Assembly: GCF_000721105.1 (NCBI RefSeq)
Contig: NZ_JOEV01000093.1
Coordinates: forward strand, 1 to 7,205
Origin: Streptomyces cellulosae
GTDB lineage: Bacteria > Actinomycetota > Actinomycetes > Streptomycetales > Streptomycetaceae
DNA: 7,205 nucleotides
Reading direction: 5' to 3'
The position numbers and the translations under genes were made by a program. Below are positions 1 through 7,099 of the stretch, in pieces. The notes below the pieces were generated by a model. The model saw nothing but the letters and a program-made list of their open reading frames with translations, was not told the origin of the DNA and searched no databases. Position 1 is the first letter of the stretch, and each line of letters starts with the position of its first letter.

Positions 1-15
1 GTGTATAAGAGACAG
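1..15 (+). other. Tn5/Nextera mosaic-end adapter remnant (artefact)
   Basis: The first 15 bases, GTGTATAAGAGACAG, are identical to the last 15 of the 19-base Tn5 mosaic end AGATGTGTATAAGAGACAG used in tagmentation libraries. In frame 1 they translate to the familiar contaminant peptide VYKRQ. The match sits exactly at the window edge, as untrimmed adapter does. The remaining bases carry no transposase or Tn5 sequence, so this is library adapter and not a natural insertion. Any reading frame that uses these bases for a start or a stop is unreliable. Confidence 0.95.
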
Positions 16-189
16 GTGTGGGGCTGTCTGGTGGGGGGCTGCGCGGTGGGGGCGGTCCGGTGTCGCCGGATGGGGGCGGTGGTGCGTGGCCGTGGGATGG
101 AGGGGGCGGGGGGTCGCCCGAGGGGGGTACGGGGGTTTCGTCGGACGGGGCCGGTGAGGCGCTGGCGGACGCGTCTGTTCGATATCGCT
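16..189. other. G-rich stretch downstream of the SDR gene; no secure gene
   Basis: This stretch lies between the adapter and the stop codon of the dehydrogenase. On the plus strand one frame is open from the adapter to a TGA at 240-242, giving a Gly-rich tail that would converge on and overlap the dehydrogenase by about 50 bp. The complementary minus-strand frame reads as a Pro/Ser-rich linker (repeated PPPP and SGD units), but there is no ATG, GTG or TTG on the minus strand between 1 and 189 to start it. It could be the C-terminal end of a truncated plus-strand gene or plain intergenic DNA. A short inverted repeat, TCCGG-5 nt-CCGGA, lies at 56-70. I do not call a gene here. Confidence 0.4.
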
Positions 190-954
190 CTACCAGGGCA
201 TCGTCACGCCGCCGTTCGGGCGGAGGATCTGGCCGGTCGTGAAGGCGGCGGCGTCGGAGGCCAGGTAGAGCACGGTGTGGGCGATGTCCTCGGGTTCACC
301 GACCCGGCCCAGCGGTGACATGCGGGCCATCAGCGACTCGGTGTGCGCCTGGGTCTCGGCGTCGTGGCGGTCCGTCATGGGGGTGCGGATCCAGCCCGGG
401 GCGACCGCGTTGACGCGGATGCCGTGCCGGCCGACCTCCGTCGCCAGGGTCTTCGTCAGCTGGACGACGGCCGCCTTGGACGCGCCGTAGCAGAGCAGGC
501 CGGGGCCCCCGGTGTCCACGGCGCCGGAGGCCATGGTGACGATGCTGCCCCCGGTGTTCCGGGCGAGCATCAAGCGGGCGGCCTCCTGGCACGCGTACAG
601 CACGCCCTTGAAGTTGACGTTCAGTACCCGGTCGAGGTCCTCGTCCCGGGTCTCCAGAACCGGGCTGCTGTGCATGATTCCGGCGATCGCGGCCATCACG
701 TCGAGGCGCTCGCAGGAGGCGACGGCCTGGCGGAGCCGGTACCGGTCGGTGACGTCGAGGTGGTGGAGGTGGGCGGTGCCGCCGGCCTCCTTGATGCTTC
801 TCGCCGTCTCGTCCAGGCCGTGCGTGTCGAGATCCGCGCAGTGCACGGTGGCACCCGCCCGGGCCAGCAGGACGGCGGAGGCACGGCCGATGCCGCCGGC
901 GGCGCCGGTGACGAAGGCGGTGCGTCCGGTGAGGTCGTACGCGCTGACGGCCAT
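190..954 (-). CDS. Classical short-chain dehydrogenase/reductase (SDR), substrate unknown
   Basis: A 254-residue protein of normal length for a classical SDR: a cytoplasmic, Rossmann-fold, NAD(P)-dependent oxidoreductase. Visible landmarks are the dinucleotide-binding TGAAGGIG at 16-23, an acidic residue ending strand beta-2 (D41 in CADLD) that suggests NAD(H) over NADP(H), the structural/catalytic Asn in LNVNFKG (N114), the catalytic Ser143, the YGASK motif (Y156, K160), the PG motif at 186-187 and the C-terminal PNGG. The usual NNAG motif after beta-4 reads AIAG (89-92), so the normally conserved Asn is replaced by Ile. No signal peptide or membrane segment is seen. The ATG at 954 is chosen because the Rossmann fold begins a few residues later; there is no Shine-Dalgarno, but a promoter-like sequence sits directly upstream, suggesting a leaderless mRNA. 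It follows the glycosylase gene by 33 bp on the same strand. The family assignment is firm, but the reaction cannot be deduced. Confidence 0.93.
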   Translation of the reverse strand: MAVSAYDLTGRTAFVTGAAGGIGRASAVLLARAGATVHCADLDTHGLDETARSIKEAGGTAHLHHLDVTDRYRLRQAVASCERLDVMAAIAGIMHSSPVLETRDEDLDRVLNVNFKGVLYACQEAARLMLARNTGGSIVTMASGAVDTGGPGLLCYGASKAAVVQLTKTLATEVGRHGIRVNAVAPGWIRTPMTDRHDAETQAHTESLMARMSPLGRVGEPEDIAHTVLYLASDAAAFTTGQILRPNGGVTMPW

Positions 955-961
955 GAGAAGG

Positions 962-991
962 ACGGTACGAGGATTTCTGACGGGTCGTCAA
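962..991 (-). promoter_or_regulatory. Candidate promoter of the SDR gene, leaderless geometry
   Basis: On the minus strand, TTGACG (991-986) and TACCGT (967-962) are separated by 18 nt. They match the -35 consensus and the TAnnnT form of actinobacterial -10 boxes. The -10 box ends 7 nt before the ATG at 954, so transcription would start at or beside the first codon. This fits the absence of any ribosome binding site. The -35 box overlaps the last codon and stop of the glycosylase gene. The assignment is by eye from consensus only. Confidence 0.5.
978..990. promoter_or_regulatory. Palindrome TGACG-GGT-CGTCA over the SDR promoter, possible operator
   Basis: This is a perfect 5-bp inverted repeat around a 3-bp centre. 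It overlaps the candidate -35 box of the dehydrogenase and enters the spacer, which is where a dimeric repressor would block RNA polymerase. It also covers the TGA stop of the glycosylase gene. The arms are short, so chance occurrence in GC-rich DNA is possible, and I cannot assign a regulator family. Confidence 0.35.
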
Positions 992-1884
992 TTAGTCGTA
1001 CGGAGCTGTACGGGGCGGCCTGGGCCGGGACGGCTGGGAGGGCTGTGGGGTCGGACGGGTCGGGCCTGGGGCGATCGGTGGGTGCCCGGTGCCGGAGCGG
1101 GGCCGGTCTGGCAGGTCGGGCACCAATACGTGGGGCGTTCACGGGAGCCGTCGCCCTGGTCGGCCACCCGGACGGGGGTGTGACAGCGCAGGCAGGGGCG
1201 GGGCGCGCGGCCGTACACGAACAGGTCCTGGCCTCGGCGGCCGGTCGTGACGCGGACCGGGCGGTCCCGGTTGACCTCCAGAAGGCTCTTGGCGAGCGCG
1301 GGCAGGTGTGCGGCGCGGTCCTGGGGGAGGGCGCCGACGGGCAGCCAGGGGGTCACGCCGAGGAGGAAGCAGAGCTCGCACTTGTAGACGTTGCCGATGC
1401 CGGCGAGATTGCGCTGGTCGAGCAGGGCCTCGCCGAGGGGGCGGGTGGGGTCGGCGAGGAGGTTGGCCAGAGCCAGGCCGGGGTCCCAGTCCGGGCCCAG
1501 GAGGTCGGGGCCGAGGTGACCCACGGCGCGGTGTTCGTCGGCGGTGCGGAGGAGCTCGAGTACCGGGAGGCGGTAGCCGACGGCCGTGCGGTCGGCGGTG
1601 CCGAGGATCGCGCGGATCTGATGGGCGGGGCCGCCGGTCCAGCGCTGGTCGTGGGCGTACACCTTCCAGGAGCCGTCCATCCGCAGGTGCGAGTGGAGGG
1701 TGAGGCCGCCCTCGATGCGGGCCAGGAGGTGCTTGCCGCGAGGGGTGACGTCCAGGACGGTGCGGCCGGTGAGGTCGGCGGTGGCGTACTTGGGGACCCG
1801 CAGGTCGCTCCGCGTCAGCACCTTGCCCGCGAGGGCGCTGTGCAGCCGTCTCGCGGCCTGCCAGACCGTGTCTCCTTCGGGCAT
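988..1884 (-). CDS. nei: Nei/Fpg-family DNA glycosylase/AP lyase (endonuclease VIII-like)
   Basis: A bifunctional base-excision repair enzyme: it removes oxidised bases and then nicks the abasic site through a Schiff base with its N-terminal proline. The 298-residue protein starts MPEGDTVW. After Met removal this gives the catalytic Pro and Glu, with EGD typical of the Nei rather than the Fpg branch and close to mycobacterial Nei2. Lys51 in TPRGKHLL is the expected beta-hairpin lysine. The helix-two-turn-helix spans about 150-176, with the DNA-contacting Asn in GIGNVYKCE (N165). A C-terminal zinc finger uses C231, C234, C255 and C258. About 38 Pro/Arg-rich residues follow the finger and look disordered. 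The ATG at 1884 is fixed by the need for Pro at position 2, yet no Shine-Dalgarno precedes it; a GAAGGAG sequence lies just inside the gene instead. It sits 130 bp downstream of lhr, and no TAnnnT box is visible in that gap, so co-transcription with lhr is likely. The family is certain; Nei versus Fpg substrate range is inferred from the N-terminus. Confidence 0.95.
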   Translation of the reverse strand: MPEGDTVWQAARRLHSALAGKVLTRSDLRVPKYATADLTGRTVLDVTPRGKHLLARIEGGLTLHSHLRMDGSWKVYAHDQRWTGGPAHQIRAILGTADRTAVGYRLPVLELLRTADEHRAVGHLGPDLLGPDWDPGLALANLLADPTRPLGEALLDQRNLAGIGNVYKCELCFLLGVTPWLPVGALPQDRAAHLPALAKSLLEVNRDRPVRVTTGRRGQDLFVYGRAPRPCLRCHTPVRVADQGDGSRERPTYWCPTCQTGPAPAPGTHRSPQARPVRPHSPPSRPGPGRPVQLRTTN

Positions 1885-1960
1885 GGGTCAAGGGTGGCAC
1901 GCGGGAGGCGGCGGGGGCGGCTGGTGCGCTTCCCGATTCCTTGGGGGTGCGATGACCGGG

Positions 1961-1980
1961 CGGCGTCGGGTGTGACGCCG
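1961..1980 (-). terminator. Small GC-rich hairpin between lhr and nei
   Basis: A perfect 7-bp inverted repeat, CGGCGTC and GACGCCG, with a 6-nt loop begins 34 nt after the lhr stop codon on the minus strand. No T-run follows. Streptomyces terminators often lack a T-run, so it could act as a weak terminator, attenuator or 3'-end stabiliser between lhr and nei. The rest of the 1885-2014 gap holds no gene and no recognisable -10 box. Confidence 0.3.
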
Positions 1981-2014
1981 GGACGAGTGACGGTGTGGAG
2001 GGGTTCTCGCCGTT

Positions 2015-5000
2015 TCATGCCCTGAGGCGTAGGCCGCGCGGGGTGGCGATGAAGCCGGTGGCTTCCAGGAGGGTGCCGATGGGGGATGTCAGGGCCGACG
2101 CACCGTTGACGCGTTCCACGGTGACCGTGCCGAGGGAGCCCGCCTTGGCCGCCGCGGCCAGGGCCTCCGCGGCGGCCCGCAGGCGCGGGTCACCGGTGGC
2201 TGTGCCGTCGGGGTCGGAGGGCCAGGCCAGCAGGGTCTTGCCGCCGCGCTCCATGTAGAGCGTCAGCTCGCCCTCCACGAGCACGACCAGGGATCCCGCC
2301 TTGCGGCCGGGCTTGTGTCCGGCGCCGGTGGGGGGCTCCGGCCAGGTGAGAGCCGCGCCGTACGCGTTCGCGGGATCGGCGGCGGCGAGGACGACGGCCT
2401 GGGGGCCGGGGGTGGGTCGGGGGCGGCGGGTGGTCGGGGCGGAACTGTACGGGGAGTACGAGCCGTAGGGGTCGTACGGGCCGCTCCGGTCGGTGCCCGG
2501 GGCGGACGAGGCGGATCCGTACGGGGTGCTGGTGCCCGGGCCTGGTCCTGCTGCTGGGGCGGTCGGTGGGGCGAGGTCGCGAGGGGAGGTCCATTCGCTC
2601 CGTGTGGTGGGGGAGGGAGGCCAACCGTCGCCGGGGCCGGGATCGGCGGGGGTGGTGCGACCGCTGGGCGGGCTCTGTCCGTCGGACGGGTTCCGGCCGT
2701 CGGATCCGAAGGGGGTGGGGGTGTGGAAGGCGTCCCGGGAGAAGTCCGGGAGGGGGCCGAAGGCGTCGGGAGCGAAGTCGGTGTACGGGGCGGTGCCGTC
2801 GGGGGCGGTGTCGGTCCCGGGCGGGAGTGGCAGGGCTTCGCCGCGGTCGCGGGCGTTGGCCACCGCGCGGAGACGGTCGACCGCGCCGTCCATGGCGAAC
2901 TGGGCGGCGCCGAGACCCTCGACGACGTAGCCGCGGCGCGCCTGGCCGCTGTCCTCGAAGGCGGACAGGATGCGGTACACCGCCGAGAAACCGCCTTCCA
3001 CGCCCTCCGCGGAGACGGCTCCCCGGGTCACCACTCCGTGCCGGTCGAGGAGGACGCGGGCGAGGGCGTGGGCGCGGACGGTGGGGTCGCTCTCGCGGTC
3101 CGGGAGCAGGGACCAGCGGCCGGCGACGGTCGGCGGGCCGCTGCGTGAGGCGGGGCGGGAGGCGGCGGTCAGCGAGCCGTAGCGTCCGCGCGGGATCGTG
3201 CGCTTGGCGCGGTGGGCGGTGGAGCCGGCGGTGCGGCCCGAGCCCAGGAGGGAGCGCATGGGGGTCAGCGTGTCGTTCGTGAGGCGGCCGGACCAGGCCA
3301 GGTCCCAGAGGGCGTCGGCCAGTTGGGGGTCGGTTGCTTCGGGGTGGGTGGTGGCGCGGACCTGGTCGGCGATCTGGCGGAAGAACAGGCCGTAGCCGCC
3401 GGAGAGGGCGTCCAGGACGGATTGGTGGAGGGCGGTGAGCTCCAGGGGGTGGGGCTGTGGGAGGAGCAGGGGGGCCGCGTCCGCCAGGTAGAGGGAGACC
3501 CAGCCGTCCTTGCCGGGGAGGGAGCCCGCTCCGGCCCAGACGATCTCACCGGCGGCGGTGAGTTCGTCGAGCATCGCGGGGGTGTAGTTCGCGACGCGGG
3601 AGGGCAGGACGAGCTTCTCCAGTGCGGACGCGGGCACGGACGCGCCCTGCAACTGCTCGACGGCCCGCACGAGACCGTCGAGGCCACGCAGGCCGTGGCC
3701 CCTGCCGATGTGCTGCCACTGGGGGAGGAACTGGGCGAGGGCGGGCGGTGGCACCGGCTCCAGTTCGTGGCGCAGGGCGGCGAGGGAGCGGCGGCGCAGG
3801 CGGCGCAGGACCGCCGCGTCGCACCACTCCTGGCCGATCCCGGCCGGGTGGAACTCGCCCTGGACGACCCTGCCGGTCGCCGCGAGCCGCTGCAGGGCGC
3901 CCTCGGTGACCGCGACGCCCAGACCGAAGCGGTCCGCGGCCGTGGCCGAGGTGAACGGGCCGTGGGTGCGGGCGTAGCGCGCGAGCAGGTCGCCCAGCGG
4001 GTCCTTGACGGGCTCCGTGAAGGCTTCCGGGACGCCCACGGGGAGCGCTGTACCGAGAGCGTCGCGCAGACGGCCCGCGTCCTCGATCGCCGCCCAGTGG
4101 TCCGCGCCGCCGATGCGGACCCGGATCGCGCGGCGGGCGGCGGCCAGCTCCTGGGCCCACTGCGGCTCGGCGCCCCGTTCGGCCAGCTCGGCGGCCGTGA
4201 GCGGGCCGAGGAGGCGCAGGAGGTCGGCGACGCCCTCGGCGTCCTTGACGCGGCGGTCCTCGGTGAGCCACTGGAGTTCCCGCTCCAGCTCGGTCAGCAC
4301 CTCGGCGTCGAGCAGCTCACGCAGCTCCGCCTGGCCGAGCAGTTCGGCCAGCAGCCGCGAGTCCAGGGAGAGGGCGGCGGCGCGGCGCTCGGCGAGCGGT
4401 GAGTCTCCCTCGTAGAGGAACTGGGCGACGTACCCGAAGAGGAGGGAACGGGCGAAGGGGGAGGGCTCGGGGGTGGTGACCTCGACCAGGCGCACCTTGC
4501 GGGCCTCCAGGTCGCCCATCAGCTCGACCAGGCCGGGGACGTCGAAGACGTCCTGGAGGCACTCGCGGACCGCCTCCAGGACGATCGGGAAGGATCCGAA
4601 CTCGCTGGCGACCTGAAGCAGTTGGGCGGCGCGCTGGCGCTGCTGCCACAGAGGAGTGCGCTTGCCGGGGTTGCGGCGGGGCAGGAGCAGCGCGCGGGCG
4701 GCACACTCGCGGAAGCGGGATGCGAACAGGGCCGAGCCGCCCACCTGGTCGGTGACGATCTGGTCGACCTCGCCCTTGTCGAAGACGACGTCCGCCGCGC
4801 CGACAGGGGCTTGGTCCGCGTCGTATTCGGTGCCGGTCTTCGCCGGCTCCTGGTCGAGCAGGTCCAGGCCCATGAGGTCGGCGTCGGGAAGCCGGAGGAC
4901 GATGCCGTCGTCGGCGTGCATGACCTGGGCGTCCATGCCGTACCGCTCCGAGAGCTTGGCGCCGAGGGCCAGCGCCCACGGCGCGTGCACCTGGGCGCCG

Positions 5001-7093
5001 AAGGGGGAATGGACGACCACGCGCCAGTCGCCGAGTTCGTCGCGGAAGCGCTCCACGACGATCGTGCGGTCGTCCGGGATGTGGCCGCAGGCCTCGCGCT
5101 GCTCGTCCAGGTAGGACATGACATTGTCGGCGGCCCAGGCGTCCAGGCCCGCGGCGAGGAGGCGGAGACGGGCGTCCTCCTTGCTGAGGGAACCGACCTC
5201 GCGCAGGAACGCGCCCACCGCACGGCCCAGTTCGAGCGGGCGGCCCAGCTGGTCGCCCTTCCAGAACGGGAGCCTGCCCGGGACACCGGGGGCGGGGGAG
5301 ACCAGGACGCGGTCGCGGGTGATGTCCTCGATGCGCCAGGAGCTGGTGCCGAGGGTGAAGACATCGCCGACCCGGGACTCGTAGACCATCTCCTCGTCGA
5401 GCTCACCGACCCGGCCGCCGCCCTTCTTGGGGTCGGAGCCGGCGAGGAAGACACCGAAGAGGCCGCGGTCGGGGATCGTGCCGCCGGAGGTGACGGCGAG
5501 CCGCTGGGCACCGGGGCGGCCGGTGATCGTCCCGGCGACGCGGTCCCAGACGACGCGCGGACGCAGTTCCGCGAAGGCGTCGGAGGGGTAGCGGCCGGCG
5601 AGCATGTCGAGGACGGCCGTGAACGCCGACTCGGGGAGGGAGGCGAAGGGGGCGGCCCGGCGGACCATGGCGAGCAGGTCGTCCAGCTGCCAGGTGTCCA
5701 TCGAGGTCATCGCGACGAGCTGCTGGGCGAGGACGTCCAGAGGGTTGGCGGGGACCTTCAGCGACTCGATGGAGCCGGTGCGCATGCGTTCCGTGACGAC
5801 TGCCGCCTGGACCAGGTCACCGCGGTACTTCGGGAACACCACGCCGGTGGAGACGGCTCCGACCTGGTGTCCCGCGCGGCCGACGCGTTGCAGGCCGGAG
5901 GCCACGGAGGGTGGGGACTCGACTTGGATGACCAGGTCCACCGCACCCATGTCGATGCCGAGTTCGAGGCTGGAGGTGGCCACCACGGCGGGGAGGCGGC
6001 CGGCCTTGAGGTCCTCTTCGACCAGGGCGCGCTGTTCCTTGGAGACCGAGCCGTGGTGGGCGCGGGCGATGACCGGTGGCGCGCCCTGCGCCGCACCCGA
6101 GCCGCCCATCAGCTCGGCGGGGGCATGGTGCTCGTCCAGAGGTTCGCCGGTGGCTCGCTCGTACGCGATTTCGTTGAGGCGGTTGCAGAGCCGCTCGGCG
6201 AGGCGGCGGGAGTTGGCGAACACGATCGTCGAGCGGTGGGCCTGGACGAGGTCGGTGATCCGCTCCTCGACGTGCGGCCAGATGGAGGGGCGGTCCGCGC
6301 CGTTCGACCCCTCGGAGCCGTCGGCGACCGGGGAGCCGCCCAGTTCGCCCAGGTCCTCGACCGGGACGACGACCGAGAGGTCGAACTCCTTGCCCGACTT
6401 AGGCTGGACGATCTCCACCTTGCGGCGCGGCGAGAGGTACCGGGCGACCTCGTCGACCGGGCGGACCGTCGCCGACAGGCCGATCCGGCGGGCCGGCTCG
6501 GGCAGCAGCTCGTCCAGGCGCTCCAGGGAGAGCGCCAGGTGCGCGCCGCGCTTGGTGCCCGCCACCGCGTGCACCTCGTCGAGGATCACCGTGTCGATTC
6601 CGGTCAGCGCGTCACGCGTGGCCGACGTCAGCATCAGGAACAGGGACTCCGGAGTGGTGATCAGGATGTCCGGGGGGCGGGTGGACAGAGCTCGGCGCTC
6701 GGCGGCGGGGGTGTCGCCGGAACGGATGCCGACCTTGACCTCCGGCTCGGGCCGGCCCAGACGTACGGATTCCTGGCGGATGCCGGTGAGGGGGCTGCGG
6801 AGGTTGCGTTCCACGTCGACGGCGAGGGCCTTGAGAGGAGAGACGTACAGGACCCGGCAGCGCTTCTTGGGGTCGGCGGGCGGGGGTGTGGAGGCGAGCT
6901 GGTCGAGTGCGGCGAGGAAGGCCGCGAGGGTCTTGCCGGAGCCGGTGGGGGCTACGACCAGCACGTCCGAGCCCGCTGCGATGGCCTGCCACGCGCCGGC
7001 CTGGGCCGCGGTGGGCGCGTCGAAGGCGGCCGTGAACCAGCCGCGGGTCGCGGGGGAGAAGCCGTCGAGGGCTCGGTGTGCGTCGCTGACCAT
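2015..7093 (-). CDS. lhr: Lhr-type large DNA repair helicase (superfamily 2 ATPase)
   Basis: A 1692-residue cytoplasmic DNA-dependent ATPase of the Lhr family, which moves 3' to 5' on single-stranded DNA and unwinds RNA:DNA and DNA duplexes in repair. Helicase motifs run in order, with approximate positions from the ATG: I APTGSGKT 48-55, Ia SPLKALAVD 85-93, Ib TTPESL 146-151, II DEVH 172-175, III SAT 207-209, IV IVFANSRR 290-297, V SSLELGIDMG 374-383 and VI QRVGRAGH 402-409. The winged-helix and Lhr core domains follow to about 880. W611 in PFWKGD is the probable equivalent of the tryptophan that couples ATPase to unwinding in mycobacterial Lhr. The long Lhr C-terminal region includes GRWSLLP near 1325 and AAADPANAYGAALTWP near 1570-1585. 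A disordered insert at about 1420-1560 makes it longer than the roughly 1510-residue mycobacterial proteins. The ATG at 7093 is preferred over an in-frame GTG at 7108: AGGA lies 7 nt upstream of the ATG, and the GTG falls inside the candidate promoter. It is the first gene of a probable lhr-nei unit. Confidence 0.97.
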   Translation of the reverse strand: MVSDAHRALDGFSPATRGWFTAAFDAPTAAQAGAWQAIAAGSDVLVVAPTGSGKTLAAFLAALDQLASTPPPADPKKRCRVLYVSPLKALAVDVERNLRSPLTGIRQESVRLGRPEPEVKVGIRSGDTPAAERRALSTRPPDILITTPESLFLMLTSATRDALTGIDTVILDEVHAVAGTKRGAHLALSLERLDELLPEPARRIGLSATVRPVDEVARYLSPRRKVEIVQPKSGKEFDLSVVVPVEDLGELGGSPVADGSEGSNGADRPSIWPHVEERITDLVQAHRSTIVFANSRRLAERLCNRLNEIAYERATGEPLDEHHAPAELMGGSGAAQGAPPVIARAHHGSVSKEQRALVEEDLKAGRLPAVVATSSLELGIDMGAVDLVIQVESPPSVASGLQRVGRAGHQVGAVSTGVVFPKYRGDLVQAAVVTERMRTGSIESLKVPANPLDVLAQQLVAMTSMDTWQLDDLLAMVRRAAPFASLPESAFTAVLDMLAGRYPSDAFAELRPRVVWDRVAGTITGRPGAQRLAVTSGGTIPDRGLFGVFLAGSDPKKGGGRVGELDEEMVYESRVGDVFTLGTSSWRIEDITRDRVLVSPAPGVPGRLPFWKGDQLGRPLELGRAVGAFLREVGSLSKEDARLRLLAAGLDAWAADNVMSYLDEQREACGHIPDDRTIVVERFRDELGDWRVVVHSPFGAQVHAPWALALGAKLSERYGMDAQVMHADDGIVLRLPDADLMGLDLLDQEPAKTGTEYDADQAPVGAADVVFDKGEVDQIVTDQVGGSALFASRFRECAARALLLPRRNPGKRTPLWQQRQRAAQLLQVASEFGSFPIVLEAVRECLQDVFDVPGLVELMGDLEARKVRLVEVTTPEPSPFARSLLFGYVAQFLYEGDSPLAERRAAALSLDSRLLAELLGQAELRELLDAEVLTELERELQWLTEDRRVKDAEGVADLLRLLGPLTAAELAERGAEPQWAQELAAARRAIRVRIGGADHWAAIEDAGRLRDALGTALPVGVPEAFTEPVKDPLGDLLARYARTHGPFTSATAADRFGLGVAVTEGALQRLAATGRVVQGEFHPAGIGQEWCDAAVLRRLRRRSLAALRHELEPVPPPALAQFLPQWQHIGRGHGLRGLDGLVRAVEQLQGASVPASALEKLVLPSRVANYTPAMLDELTAAGEIVWAGAGSLPGKDGWVSLYLADAAPLLLPQPHPLELTALHQSVLDALSGGYGLFFRQIADQVRATTHPEATDPQLADALWDLAWSGRLTNDTLTPMRSLLGSGRTAGSTAHRAKRTIPRGRYGSLTAASRPASRSGPPTVAGRWSLLPDRESDPTVRAHALARVLLDRHGVVTRGAVSAEGVEGGFSAVYRILSAFEDSGQARRGYVVEGLGAAQFAMDGAVDRLRAVANARDRGEALPLPPGTDTAPDGTAPYTDFAPDAFGPLPDFSRDAFHTPTPFGSDGRNPSDGQSPPSGRTTPADPGPGDGWPPSPTTRSEWTSPRDLAPPTAPAAGPGPGTSTPYGSASSAPGTDRSGPYDPYGSYSPYSSAPTTRRPRPTPGPQAVVLAAADPANAYGAALTWPEPPTGAGHKPGRKAGSLVVLVEGELTLYMERGGKTLLAWPSDPDGTATGDPRLRAAAEALAAAAKAGSLGTVTVERVNGASALTSPIGTLLEATGFIATPRGLRLRA
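2416..2836 (-). other. Disordered Pro/Ser/Gly/Tyr-rich linker inside Lhr
   Basis: This part of lhr encodes about 140 residues of low-complexity sequence, poor in aliphatic residues and rich in P, S, G, T, D and Y, including a tyrosine cluster (YDPYGSYSPYSS). It separates a segment ending near AVDRLRAVANA from the conserved AAADPANAYGAALTWP block. From memory, mycobacterial Lhr proteins lack most of this stretch, which would account for the extra length here. The frame stays open and GC3-biased throughout, so it is real coding sequence and not a frameshift. Confidence 0.8.
2726..2779 (-). repeat. Tandem imperfect 21-bp repeat encoding DFxxDAF twice, in the Lhr linker
   Basis: Two 21-bp copies at 2726-2746 and 2759-2779 match at 17 of 21 positions, offset by 33 bp. 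Read on the minus strand they encode DFAPDAF and DFSRDAF, separated by GPLP. The aromatic-acidic spacing is preserved while the middle residues differ, which suggests either a recent small duplication or a duplicated short linear motif. Confidence 0.75.
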
Positions 7094-7099
7094 GTGTCC

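Noticed and set aside
1..15. End of a natural Tn5/IS50-type transposon
   Set aside because: The match is to the hyperactive mosaic end used in libraries, truncated exactly at the sequence edge, with no transposase or target duplication.
962..983. A second RecA-NDp-like element upstream of the SDR (CCGTCAGAA, then TACCGT)
   Set aside because: Only the GTCAG core matches and the spacing is 7, not 8. The TTGACG/TACCGT reading of the same region is a better promoter.
343..2025. Long plus-strand open frame (560 residues) opposite the SDR and nei genes
   Set aside because: It is the antisense shadow of GC3-biased genes. It has an Ala/Gly/Val/Glu-rich composition with no recognisable domain, while both minus-strand genes beneath it have complete catalytic motifs.
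3212..4402. Plus-strand open frame of 396 residues within lhr
   Set aside because: It is antisense to a continuous, well-conserved Lhr region and has repetitive G/E/R/A composition, as expected for a GC-rich shadow frame.
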